NCBI RefSeq assembly: GCF_014268755.2
Contig: NZ_CP077093.1
Location: 3,708,001-3,772,000, forward strand
Direction of reading: 5' to 3'
Source of the DNA: Pseudomonas vanderleydeniana
GTDB lineage: Bacteria > Pseudomonadota > Gammaproteobacteria > Pseudomonadales > Pseudomonadaceae
DNA length: 64,000 bases
In this document: positions 17,645-25,562 of the stretch, in pieces
Layout of the letters: the number at the start of each line of letters is the position of its first letter
How positions within the stretch are numbered: the stretch's first letter is position 1
The notes under the pieces: model-generated
The model's input: only the letters and a program-made list of their open reading frames with translations
Databases searched by the model: none
Told to the model about the DNA's origin: nothing
Position numbers and translations under genes: made by a program

Positions 17645-17655
17645 GCCAGCTGTAA

Positions 17656-18438
17656 TCAATCTATCTTCTGGGCTTCAGTACTCTGCTGCACAACAGCCTT
17701 ATCGTCCTCTTTGGCGAGCACTTCGACGCTGTATTCTTTCAAGGGAATGATCCTGGGGCGGCCATTTTCATAGAGGGCCAGCCTGGAGCCAGAGGCAGCC
17801 ACCAGAAAGCCTGAGGCAACAACTTTGTCGCCGTCCTTGACCACGTAACAGTGCATTTTCGCCTGCACTGAAAGGTCGCAACCCTGAGCAAAGATCTCGC
17901 GATTGCGCTTCAAGGTTTGATCGGCACCGTAATTGCCAATGGTCCCTGGAATAAGCATGACCGGCAGCATGATGAGCGGTATCAGCATCAACACGGTCGT
18001 GATGGCTGCAGAAAGCACAACAAGCCCACTGCTGAGTGCGACGTACCGATTGCGCGTGTATTTTTCGACCGTACTCTTTATCCGAGCATTTTTTTCGAGC
18101 TTCTTGATGACCACCAGCTCAACGGAGAGCGCCAGGATGAATCCGGCGATGGACAGCCAGACAAACGGATTGCGCACGATGCCGGACCAGTTGCCAAGCG
18201 ACTCGATCAGGGCCACGTAGGCGAACATGAAATAATCCCGGGCTTCAGCCTCGAACAGCCCAGAGGGAATGCCGAGACCGCGCAGATAGCGCTGCCAGTA
18301 AATCAACCCAGTGACATACGGCGCGGCATAACCGACAAAGCCAAGAAACGGCAGCGCGAGAGCCCAAGGGAATTGGCTGGTGGGCTTGGTAACAGAGACG
18401 GCAGGCGCAGCCGTATCGATCTTTTCTTCAGCGCTCAT
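17656..18438 (-). CDS. Hypothetical inner-membrane protein
   Basis: 260 residues from ATG 18438, with AAAGGA 6 nt upstream. Hydrophobic spans fall near residues 25-50, 70-85, 90-112 and 130-165, followed by a soluble C-terminal domain of about 90 residues containing CDLSVQAKMHCYVV. I recognise no family. It is convergent with the P450 and lies beside the dif site, a typical place for lineage-specific genes. Confidence 0.7.
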   Translation of the reverse strand: MSAEEKIDTAAPAVSVTKPTSQFPWALALPFLGFVGYAAPYVTGLIYWQRYLRGLGIPSGLFEAEARDYFMFAYVALIESLGNWSGIVRNPFVWLSIAGFILALSVELVVIKKLEKNARIKSTVEKYTRNRYVALSSGLVVLSAAITTVLMLIPLIMLPVMLIPGTIGNYGADQTLKRNREIFAQGCDLSVQAKMHCYVVKDGDKVVASGFLVAASGSRLALYENGRPRIIPLKEYSVEVLAKEDDKAVVQQSTEAQKID

Positions 18439-18460
18439 CGGAATCCTTTCGTGTGGTGGC

Positions 18461-18509
18461 TGATCAAGCTGAAAGCGCAGAGCGCGCCTGAGCCGAATTT
18501 GAGCAGGCG
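18461..18509. repeat. Imperfect ~47-bp direct repeat, copy B
   Basis: TGATCAAGCTGAAAGCGC followed by AGCGC, CTGAGC, GAA, TTG and CAG blocks; partner of 16311-16358 in the same orientation. It lies just upstream of the membrane gene and 65 bp from dif. Confidence 0.6.
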
Positions 18510-18573
18510 CATTCTACGTTCTAGCGAGCAGATTCTACGAGGGGCAGTGTGAGCCTCATTATCCACATATGCG

Positions 18574-18601
18574 ATTTAACATAATATACATTATGCGTAG
18601 T
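18574..18601 (-). other. dif: dif-like XerC/XerD recombination site
   Basis: Read on the - strand the 28 bases are ACTACGCATAA, centre TGTATA, then TTATGTTAAAT. The XerD arm and centre match the gammaproteobacterial dif consensus exactly as I know it; the XerC arm keeps CGCATAA and varies only in its outer bases. XerCD resolve chromosome dimers here, activated by FtsK. Gene orientation and KOPS-type octamers switch polarity at this point. The alternative is a dif-mimic used by an integrated element. Confidence 0.85.
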
Positions 18602-18926
18602 TCGGTACTAGTCGTTACGACCCTATGGAGGCCAGAATTCAGCCTCCATCCATACCATGATCCAAACCTCGTCTCGCCTTCGGTGCCTCATACCGACTTC
18701 CCGCATAAGCCAGGCTGAACACCGTCGTTTTCGAATCGCTTGGAATGTCTTCGCACTCTTCATCGCCCTTGAGAACACTCCGGCTGCCAGTCGATACCTC
18801 GGTCACCCGCAAACTGGCGAAACCGTCCGTGCCGGGTTTGCCAACCGCCAGCGTACGTTTTGTTTCGCCGAAATCACCGGCGCAGAAACAATCCCATTCA
18901 CCGTGGTTTTCGCTTACCACCAGGCT

Positions 18927-20304
18927 GATCGTGTCCCAGGACGTGGTGTAACTCATCATGGCTCTGGCCACTGAGTTTGCCGTTTAGTTGATCACGGCCG
19001 ACAGCTTGGCCTGCGGATTATCGCTGACCGCCTCGAAGGCCTCCAACTGCATATAGCGCCGTTGCAGGCACCACTCGTCGTTCTGCTCCAGCAGCATCGC
19101 CCCAACCAACCGTGTAATCGCCGGATCGTTGGGGAAGATGCCCACCACTTCGGTACGCCGCTTGATCTCAGCGTTTAGCCGTTCTAGCGGGTTAGTGCTG
19201 TGCAACTGCTGTCGATGTGCCTTCGGGAAGGCCATGTGCGCCAGCACTTCATCTTCGCAACCGTCCATGAGCGTGGCGATCTTGGGGTATTTCTCACGAA
19301 GTTGTTCAGCCACCAGCCGCCATTGCTGATGGCATTCGGTTCGACTGTCCTGGGCAAACACCGTGCGCAGCAAGGCCGCTACCATGGTGCGCTGGCCCTT
19401 GCCGACATGGGCCATGGCATTGCGCATGAAGTGAACGCGACAGCGTTGCCAGGTCGCGTGGAAAACCTTGGAAACAGCGGCCTTGAGCCCTTCGTGAGCG
19501 TCAGAGATCACCAGTTTCACACCCCGCAGCCCGCGTCGCATCAGGCTTCTCAGGAAGTCCGTCCAGAACGGTTCGGCTTCCGACGGGCCAACCCGCATAC
19601 CCAGCACCTCGCGCCCGCCGTTGGTGTTCACGGCCACAGCGATTATGACGGCGACCGAGACGATGCGCCCGGCCTCCCGCACCTTGACGTAGGTAGCGTC
19701 AATCCACAGGTAGGGCCAATCGCCCTCAAGCGGTCGATCAAGGAAGGCGTGGACGCGCTCATCGATCTCGCCAGCGAGCCTGGATACTTGGCTTTTCGAG
19801 ATGCCGGACATGCCCATGGCCTTGACCAGTTCGTCGACCGAGCGCGTCGAAACGCCCTGGATATAGGCTTCCTGGATCACGGCTGCCATGGCCTTTTCGG
19901 CGGTGCGTCGTGGTTCGAGAAAACCGGGAAAATAGCTGCCCTGGCGCAGCTTGGGGATCTTCAGGTCAACGTCGCCAGCGCGAGTTTGCCAGAGGCGATC
20001 GCGGTAGCCGTTGCGGCTGTTTGTTCGGTCAGGGCTTTTGACGTCGAAACCGGCGCCGCACAAGCCCTCGACGTCGAACTCCATCATGCGCTGGGCAACA
20101 AACTGGATCATTTGCTTGAGCAGATCAGCGTCTGCCCCTTTCTCAACCAACTCGGTCAATGCGATAGTGGGCTTGGTCATCGTGGTTTCCTGGTGAAGGT
20201 TAAGTCCGCAAACTCAACGTTAGCCAAGAACCACGATGACCCACCTCTTTCGCCCGCAGGGCGCCTTCGGTTGGTTCAGTTACACCACTTCTAGGGACAC
20301 GATC
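18927..20304 (-). mobile_element. IS256-family insertion sequence, 1378 bp
   Basis: Ends are GATCGTGTCCC (left) and GGGACACGATC (right), extending as an imperfect 27-bp inverted repeat to GTGGTGTAACT/AGTTACACCAC. The 8-bp direct repeat ACCAGGCT flanks it at 18919-18926 and 20305-20312, the duplication size expected for IS256. The element carries one transposase gene and looks intact. Confidence 0.92.
18984..20180 (-). CDS. IS256-family (Mutator-type) transposase
   Basis: 398 residues, full length. The DDE catalytic residues sit in [26 protein letters not shown] and [34 protein letters not shown] is the family's conserved C/D-box region, and the N-terminus has the helical DNA-binding part. 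AGGA lies 7 nt before the ATG. No frameshift or internal stop, so it is probably active. Confidence 0.95.
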   Translation of the reverse strand: MTKPTIALTELVEKGADADLLKQMIQFVAQRMMEFDVEGLCGAGFDVKSPDRTNSRNGYRDRLWQTRAGDVDLKIPKLRQGSYFPGFLEPRRTAEKAMAAVIQEAYIQGVSTRSVDELVKAMGMSGISKSQVSRLAGEIDERVHAFLDRPLEGDWPYLWIDATYVKVREAGRIVSVAVIIAVAVNTNGGREVLGMRVGPSEAEPFWTDFLRSLMRRGLRGVKLVISDAHEGLKAAVSKVFHATWQRCRVHFMRNAMAHVGKGQRTMVAALLRTVFAQDSRTECHQQWRLVAEQLREKYPKIATLMDGCEDEVLAHMAFPKAHRQQLHSTNPLERLNAEIKRRTEVVGIFPNDPAITRLVGAMLLEQNDEWCLQRRYMQLEAFEAVSDNPQAKLSAVIN

Positions 20305-20428
20305 ACCAGGCTGCTCATGATCTGGCGCAACCGAGAACCGTCGTTCACGTAGAGGCTCAGGGTTTCGCTGTCGCATGGATTGATCCGCGATGAACCGGTA
20401 TGACGGATGCGCACGCCAAATGCCCTTA

Positions 20429-20582
20429 GGCTGTGTACGAAATCGCTTGAAACTTGGTTATGCGGCGTTAAAAACCAGCTCGGAATGCTCATTTACTCCA
20501 GTAAAGTCGGGCGCGACCCCAGCCGTTCCTCGCCGGTTTTTGCCTTGCCTAACCTGCATTTCAAACAATTTCGTACACAGCC
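20429..20582. mobile_element. 154-bp MITE with TA target duplication
   Basis: Perfect terminal inverted repeats GGCTGTGTACGAAAT and ATTTCGTACACAGCC, flanked by TA on both sides (20427-20428, 20583-20584). It is too short to encode a transposase. TA duplication points to mobilisation by an IS630/Tc1-mariner-type enzyme, which must be elsewhere. It splits the same gene as the IS. Confidence 0.8.
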
Positions 20583-20730
20583 TAGCCCGGGTGCCACCTG
20601 ATAACGCGCGGTGTCCAGGCTCAGGCCCGAAAACATGACAGCAACAGAGCTGATCGCGGTCTCCTGATAACGATGGGCAATGATCTTATAGACTCGATAC
20701 ACCCTGCTTCGATTTTGGTAGCCCAGTATT

Positions 20731-20762
20731 TAACTCAACTAAATGGAGATTTAGTTGAGTTA
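20731..20762. repeat. Perfect 13-bp AT-rich inverted repeat
   Basis: TAACTCAACTAAA, 6-nt spacer, TTTAGTTGAGTTA. It sits between the broken gene and the solute-binding protein. It could be an operator or a bidirectional hairpin; neither side has a clear T-run. Confidence 0.6.
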
Positions 20763-20888
20763 TCCGATACCTATTGAATTCCCCACCGAACAAAGTACCG
20801 TCCTGGTGCTCAAATGCTACGCTCAACCCATCTGCTATCAGCCAGGCCGCAACACAAAAAAACGACAGCCGAGCTTGAGATATCTGCC

Positions 20889-21656
20889 ATGCCTTCGATC
20901 ACATGCCTATCGACGCTCCGTCCCAGACTGTTCGGGCTGTGCCTTTCGCTATCGTTGTCATCGCTGGCGACCCAGGCTGCGGTGGCAGCACCCTCGCCCC
21001 TCGACCTGTTCATTCTCGATGCACCACCCCTGACCTTCGTCGACTCATCCAACGGACACGGCATCGTCGGCGAGATCGCCGTACAAGCCATCGCCAAGGC
21101 GGGTTACACGGTTCATATCCAGGCATTGCCCTGGGCCAGGTCGCAGCGCCATGTCAGTGAAAAGCAGGACCTGCTGATCGCCCCCCTGACACGTACGCCG
21201 GAGCGCGAGAATCGTTTCACCTGGATCGCGCCGATCATCAGCATGGACCGTGCCTTTTTTACTCTCGGCAAGCCGGTGACCAGCTACGAAGAGGCCAGGC
21301 AGACCTATGGGATCATTGGTGTCGGCCTGGGCAGCGCCCAGGAGGAAATCCTCCGCTCCCAGGGTTTCAGCAACGATCAGATCTATCCTCTGACCATCGG
21401 TGACAACCCTGCGCAAATGCTACTCAAGGGCCGTATCGATGCCTGGTTCAACGGTGTTCCGGAAAGCCGTTACATCTGGCCCAAGAACTCCGATCGCACA
21501 CTGTTCATGAGTCCGGTCCTGAATACGGCGGACATCTATCTAGCCTGCTCCAGGCAGTGCTCCGACGAACTGGTGAAGAACCTGCGTACAGCCGTTGAGT
21601 CACTACGCGCCGATGGCACCCTGGAGCGGCTGAAAAACCAGTACATGCCAGAATAA
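20889..21656 (+). CDS. Periplasmic solute-binding protein (SBP family 3-like)
   Basis: 255 residues from ATG 20889, chosen because it begins a signal peptide (LFGLCLSLSLSSLATQAAVA). The mature part has the two-lobed family 3 pattern: GIVGEIAVQAIAKAGYTVHI, LLIAPLTRTPERENRFTWIAPI and a C-terminal LRADGTLERLKNQYM. No permease or ATPase gene is adjacent, so it may serve a distant ABC system or act as a sensor ligand-binder. The binding pocket cannot be assigned. Confidence 0.82.
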   Translation: MPSITCLSTLRPRLFGLCLSLSLSSLATQAAVAAPSPLDLFILDAPPLTFVDSSNGHGIVGEIAVQAIAKAGYTVHIQALPWARSQRHVSEKQDLLIAPLTRTPERENRFTWIAPIISMDRAFFTLGKPVTSYEEARQTYGIIGVGLGSAQEEILRSQGFSNDQIYPLTIGDNPAQMLLKGRIDAWFNGVPESRYIWPKNSDRTLFMSPVLNTADIYLACSRQCSDELVKNLRTAVESLRADGTLERLKNQYMPE

Positions 21657-21799
21657 TCCGGAACTGAAACGCATCGGTCTTCCCTTCCCTCCTCCCTTTG
21701 CCCTTCCTTGAAAAATCGTCTGCAGGCCGCTTTCTTCGTAAACACCTTGTGCCCGCAATGCGGAAATGGCCCAATGTAGTTGTCCGACGTCTCAGGCGA

Positions 21800-21832
21800 A
21801 TTCGTAGGACTACGTATGCGAACACTACGAAT
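21800..21832. promoter_or_regulatory. Inverted repeat ATTCGTAG...CTACGAAT before the sensor kinase
   Basis: Perfect 8-bp arms, 17 nt apart, enclosing a further TACGTA palindrome and a second CTAC-type half-site. It is 35 bp upstream of the kinase ATG and is a plausible response-regulator operator. Confidence 0.45.
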
Positions 21833-21866
21833 GGCCTGAAAGCCCATGAGCCGGATAGGAGCCCAG

Positions 21867-23225
21867 ATGCAGCTCAAGCACAAAATCGTCGCTCTCGGGA
21901 TTCTGCCGTTGGCGTTGGCGATCGCGGTGATCTGCGCCCTGGTGATTTCCCTCAACCGCCAACTGGGTGATCAGCAGGCCCAACTGATTCAAAGCAGCAT
22001 CCTGGCCAGCAGACAGGCCGAACTCAAGAACTACGTCGCCTTGGCACAAAGCCTGATTGCCCCGTTGTACGACGATGGCAAGGGTGACGAGCACGCCCGT
22101 GCGCAGGTGTTGCAGCTATTGCAAAAGCTCAGTTTCGGTGCCGATGGCTACTTTTTCGTCTATGACCGCGACGGGCGCAACCTGATGCACTCCCGCCAGT
22201 CGGAGCTGGTCGGCCAGGACCTGTGGGACATGAAGGATCCGCACGGCCTGGCGGTGATCCAGGCCCTGCTGAAAACCGCTCAATCCGGTGGAGGCTTCCA
22301 GCGTTACGCCTGGAACAAGCCGTCTACCGGTGAAATCACCGACAAACTCTCCTATGTGGTGACGCTCGATCGCTGGGGCTGGATACTCGGCACCGGCATC
22401 TACCAGGAGGATGTCGAGCGCTTCACCCAGCAGGCCCGCGACGAAGTGGCCCGTGGTATCCACCAGACGATGCTGGAGATAGCCCTGGTGGCGCTGGTTG
22501 CGGTATGGCTGGTATTCGCCGGCGGCATGACCCTCAACTTCAGCGAGCAGCGCCTGGCCGACCGCAAGCTGCGTCACCTGACGCGGCGCATCATCAGCCT
22601 GCAGGAGGAAGAACGCACACGCATTGCGCGTGAACTTCACGACGGGATCAGCCAGCTACTGGTGTCGATCAAGTTCAAGTTCGAGCTGGCGACCCATGTG
22701 CTGGAGAAACAGCAGTACGACAAGGGGTTGAATCTGCTGAAGGACGCGACCGAACGCATGGGCGAAGCGATTGGCGAGGTGCGCAGCCTGTCCCACGACT
22801 TGCGATCGTCGCTGCTCGACAGCCTGGGCCTGCCGGCGGCGATCGGTCATCTCGCGGCGGAGTTCGAGCAGCGCACGGGGCTGCAGGTGAGCTGCAGCGT
22901 CGACGCGTTCGAGGGTCGCCTGAGCGACGCCGTGGCCGTGTCGCTGTTCCGTATCGTCCAGGAGGGCCTGGCCAATATCGAGCGACATGCCCGGGCCAGG
23001 AACGTCTCGATCATGCTGCGCAGCGACGACACCTCCATCCGCCTGACGATGGTCGACGACGGCACCGGATTCGATATAGCCGAGGTCACGCGCCGCCAGG
23101 CAGGCATCGGCCTGCGCAATATCCGTGAACGGGTCGAGCAGTTCGGCGGGCGCCTCGAACTGACATCGGTACCGGGTAGAAGTGAGCTCGATGTGCTGTT
23201 GCCCGCGCGTCAGCCAGGGGGATAA
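21867..23225 (+). CDS. Cache-domain sensor histidine kinase (HisKA_3, NarX/UhpB type)
   Basis: 452 residues from ATG 21867 with GGAG 5 nt upstream. TM1 is at about 5-27 and TM2 near 195-220. The periplasmic part between them is a single Cache domain (GADGYFFVYDRDGRNLMHS, WGWILGTGIYQEDV). The phosphoacceptor His is in EERTRIARELHDGISQ, followed by a HATPase with VDDGTGFD and GIGLRNIRERV. The expected NarL-type response regulator is not adjacent; the neighbour downstream is a convergent lipoprotein gene, so this is an orphan kinase. Confidence 0.9.
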   Translation: MQLKHKIVALGILPLALAIAVICALVISLNRQLGDQQAQLIQSSILASRQAELKNYVALAQSLIAPLYDDGKGDEHARAQVLQLLQKLSFGADGYFFVYDRDGRNLMHSRQSELVGQDLWDMKDPHGLAVIQALLKTAQSGGGFQRYAWNKPSTGEITDKLSYVVTLDRWGWILGTGIYQEDVERFTQQARDEVARGIHQTMLEIALVALVAVWLVFAGGMTLNFSEQRLADRKLRHLTRRIISLQEEERTRIARELHDGISQLLVSIKFKFELATHVLEKQQYDKGLNLLKDATERMGEAIGEVRSLSHDLRSSLLDSLGLPAAIGHLAAEFEQRTGLQVSCSVDAFEGRLSDAVAVSLFRIVQEGLANIERHARARNVSIMLRSDDTSIRLTMVDDGTGFDIAEVTRRQAGIGLRNIRERVEQFGGRLELTSVPGRSELDVLLPARQPGG

Positions 23226-23237
23226 GGTCGCGCCCTG

Positions 23238-23579
23238 TTACAGGCAGTCCTGCGCGGCACGTTCGAAGGGCGACGCCTTGAAGGTCGACGCCAGCAGTTG
23301 ACGCTCATAAATGAAGACCTTGCCGCCGGTCGGTGCCTTGTAGGCTTCCAGCACGTTGTCAGCGGCGAACTTGCTGGCGACAACGATCTTGTAATGTCGC
23401 TGGCTTTGGGAAACTGTCGGCGCGAGCGCATTTTTCTGCAATTTAGGCACGACGCACTCGGTGTACTCTTCTGGTGTCTTGCTGGTCTGCAGGGTCAGCG
23501 TCGGATCGTTGGGAGCTGAAGCACAGCCCTGGATCAACAAGGCGGCGAAGGCCAGAACGGGAAGTAGTAAGCGGCGCAT
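23238..23579 (-). CDS. Small lipoprotein, hypothetical
   Basis: 113 residues from ATG 23579 with AGGA upstream. The lipobox LIQGCAS predicts lipidation at about residue 19, with Ala at +2 favouring the outer membrane. The mature domain is about 95 residues with two further Cys (YTECVVPKL and AQDCL) that could form a disulfide. No named family recognised. Confidence 0.72.
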   Translation of the reverse strand: MRRLLLPVLAFAALLIQGCASAPNDPTLTLQTSKTPEEYTECVVPKLQKNALAPTVSQSQRHYKIVVASKFAADNVLEAYKAPTGGKVFIYERQLLASTFKASPFERAAQDCL

Positions 23580-23731
23580 GAGCAAATCCTGGAAAAGACA
23601 CTGTTCGTTGGAATGGTGGCAATTTTCCGGTTTACCCCGTCAAAACGGAACTTGCGATTCTCGATGTTCACTATTACTGGAACCGATAGTTCAGTGCCCT
23701 TCCCTCCCTTTGCAGTGATCCATATCGTGGT

Positions 23732-25039
23732 TCAGCGCTTCGCCTCGGCCAGCGTCGCGCACAGGCGGCTCACGCAAACCGATCCGACTACGGCGAGGAT
23801 GATCGGCACGAGGAAGTCGTGCTCGATGCGGGTGAATTCGACCACCAGCACGATGGCGGTGATCGGCATGCTCATCGAGGCGGCAAGGAACGCCGCAGCG
23901 CCCACGATGGCAAATGCCCCCAATGGGATACCCGGCCAGGCCAGGCTCCACAGCCCGCCAAGGATGATTGCCAGCAACGCGCCAATCGCCAACCCCGGGG
24001 TCAACAGGCCACCTTCGGCACCGGCGCGCAGGCTGCTGCTGGTCACCAGCACCTTCACCACCAGCAGCAACGCCGCCAATCCAATGCTCAGTTCACTGTC
24101 GAAACCCAGTTGCGCGGGGCCCTTGCCGTTGCCCAGCACCTGGGGCAGATAGATCGCGATACAGCCGATCAGGGTGAAGTTGATCAGCGATAGCACCGGC
24201 AACTGCCAGCCCCGTGCTGCGTGGGTTCGGGCCTGCCCGGTCAGGCGCAGGAAACTGTGGGCCGCCAGGCCGAACACGGGCCCGGCCAGCAGCGCCCAGG
24301 CCAACAGTCCGGGACTGAGCGGCAAGGCCGGGACCACGTACTGCACCTCGGCCCCCAGACCGATCCAGGCGACACAGGCCCCAATCGCCGAAGTCGCCAG
24401 GGCCATGATCGCCGCCGGCCAGCTAAAACTGCCGACCAGCACTTCCAGCACGAAGATCGCCCCGCCCAGCGGCACGTTGTAGACCGCCGCCAACCCGGCG
24501 CCCGCGCCACAGGCGATCATCAACCGCTGGGTCTCGGCCGGCAGGCCAGCCTTGCGCGACAGCCAGGTCCCCACCAGTGCACCCACCTCGCGCGGCGCCA
24601 CCTCGCGTCCAAGGGGCGAGCCCAGGGCAACCGTGACGATCTGCAGCAAGGCGTGGGCCAGCGTGGTTTTCATTGGCATCAGCGCACCACCCGGGGCCAC
24701 GGCTTTCTTGATACTCACCAAGGGCCGGCCGAAGCGATAGACCAGCCACCAACCGAAACCGGCCACCAGCCCACAGAGTGCGAGTACCAGGACCCTGCGT
24801 TCGGCAGAGGCGCTGCTGACGCCGATCAGGAAGCTTTCATGATTGCTCAGGCCGTCCTGGCCGTAGCCATAGGCGAGATGCTGAATGCCGTGCAGCAACA
24901 TGGCCAGCAGCATGCCGCCCAGTCCTGCGCCGATACCGGTGAAGATAACGACCGCAGCCAGAACCAGCGCCTGGCGTATTTTCGAGGCGTCCTGCGGCCT
25001 CGCCTCCTGCTCCTGTAGCCGCTGCTGCACCAAAGCCAT
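23732..25039 (-). CDS. Chloride channel/transporter, CLC family
   Basis: About 435 residues with ten or more hydrophobic helices. CLC signatures: GSPLGREVAPREVGALVG (GREVAP in place of GKEGP), PLGGAIFVLEVLVGS, and near the end SMSMPITAIVLVVEFT. The second halide-binding motif is AGAEGGLLTPGLAIGA. Start Met (25039) has GGGG upstream; an extension to 25111 lacks one. Whether it is a channel or an H+/Cl- exchanger cannot be decided by eye. Confidence 0.88.
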   Translation of the reverse strand: MALVQQRLQEQEARPQDASKIRQALVLAAVVIFTGIGAGLGGMLLAMLLHGIQHLAYGYGQDGLSNHESFLIGVSSASAERRVLVLALCGLVAGFGWWLVYRFGRPLVSIKKAVAPGGALMPMKTTLAHALLQIVTVALGSPLGREVAPREVGALVGTWLSRKAGLPAETQRLMIACGAGAGLAAVYNVPLGGAIFVLEVLVGSFSWPAAIMALATSAIGACVAWIGLGAEVQYVVPALPLSPGLLAWALLAGPVFGLAAHSFLRLTGQARTHAARGWQLPVLSLINFTLIGCIAIYLPQVLGNGKGPAQLGFDSELSIGLAALLLVVKVLVTSSSLRAGAEGGLLTPGLAIGALLAIILGGLWSLAWPGIPLGAFAIVGAAAFLAASMSMPITAIVLVVEFTRIEHDFLVPIILAVVGSVCVSRLCATLAEAKR

Positions 25040-25194
25040 TCGAATCCCCGCACTGTCGACCGCGCTCGATGCGCCTGGCCCCCAGTATGTAACCTTGGGG
25101 CAATGGTGCAAATGCCGCAGGGGGTCGAGTCAGGCGGGGTTCAGGAAAGCGCGGGAAGCATTGCTGCAAACGGACAGGCTCACCGCACTCCAGG

Positions 25195-25437
25195 TTATGT
25201 ATCCAGGCGTCGTAGCGCGTTGAACGCCAGCTCATCACGCAGTTCCGCGAGCAGACGCAACGCGTCCTCCCGTTGGCGCAGGCCAGCCAGGGCAATCCCC
25301 GCCACCATCAGGTCGACACGACCGGTTTCCCGGTCATAGACCCGCACGCTCAGCGAGGCATCACCCAACACACAGTCACAGGCCAGCGGCGCGAAGCCCT
25401 GTTCGAGCAGCACGCGTAGATCCATTAAAGAAAACAC
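25195..25437 (-). CDS. DUF1652 protein
   Basis: 80 residues. The GTG at 25437 has AAGGA 8 nt upstream and gives MFSLMDLRVLLEQGF, matching the usual DUF1652 opening. GRVDLMVAGI and LLAELRDELAF are further family matches. This is a Pseudomonas-specific small soluble family of unknown function. Confidence 0.8.
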   Translation of the reverse strand: MFSLMDLRVLLEQGFAPLACDCVLGDASLSVRVYDRETGRVDLMVAGIALAGLRQREDALRLLAELRDELAFNALRRLDT

Positions 25438-25562
25438 CAGCGAAGTCCTTCAGCAGGTTGGCTGCGAATCGGGCAAAAGGCCCGATCACCCTGTCTCCAT
25501 GTTGAGACGCCAGCCCTGCCGAAGAAACCCGAATATGAGTTAGTGGCACTAGTGCATTTGCA

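Larger units (their letters stand above)
18639..20702 (-). pseudogene. Hypothetical gene interrupted by an IS256 element and a MITE
   Basis: Three coding pieces lie on the - strand: 20702-20583, 20428-20305 and 18926-18639. Removing the 154-bp MITE with one TA, and the IS with one 8-bp duplication, joins them in a single frame. The MITE joint reads VAPGL-RAFGVR; the IS joint reads RQIMSSLV-VSENHGEW. The rebuilt protein is about 175 residues, starts at a possible GTG, and contains CDSETLSLYVNDGS and WDCFCAGDFGETKR. No family is recognised. The 5' start lacks a clear ribosome site, so the gene may extend further upstream. Confidence 0.75.

Noticed and set aside
18639..18971. 110-codon - strand ORF as an independent gene
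   Set aside because: Its first ~15 codons lie inside the IS end; it is the 3' part of the gene split by the IS and MITE.
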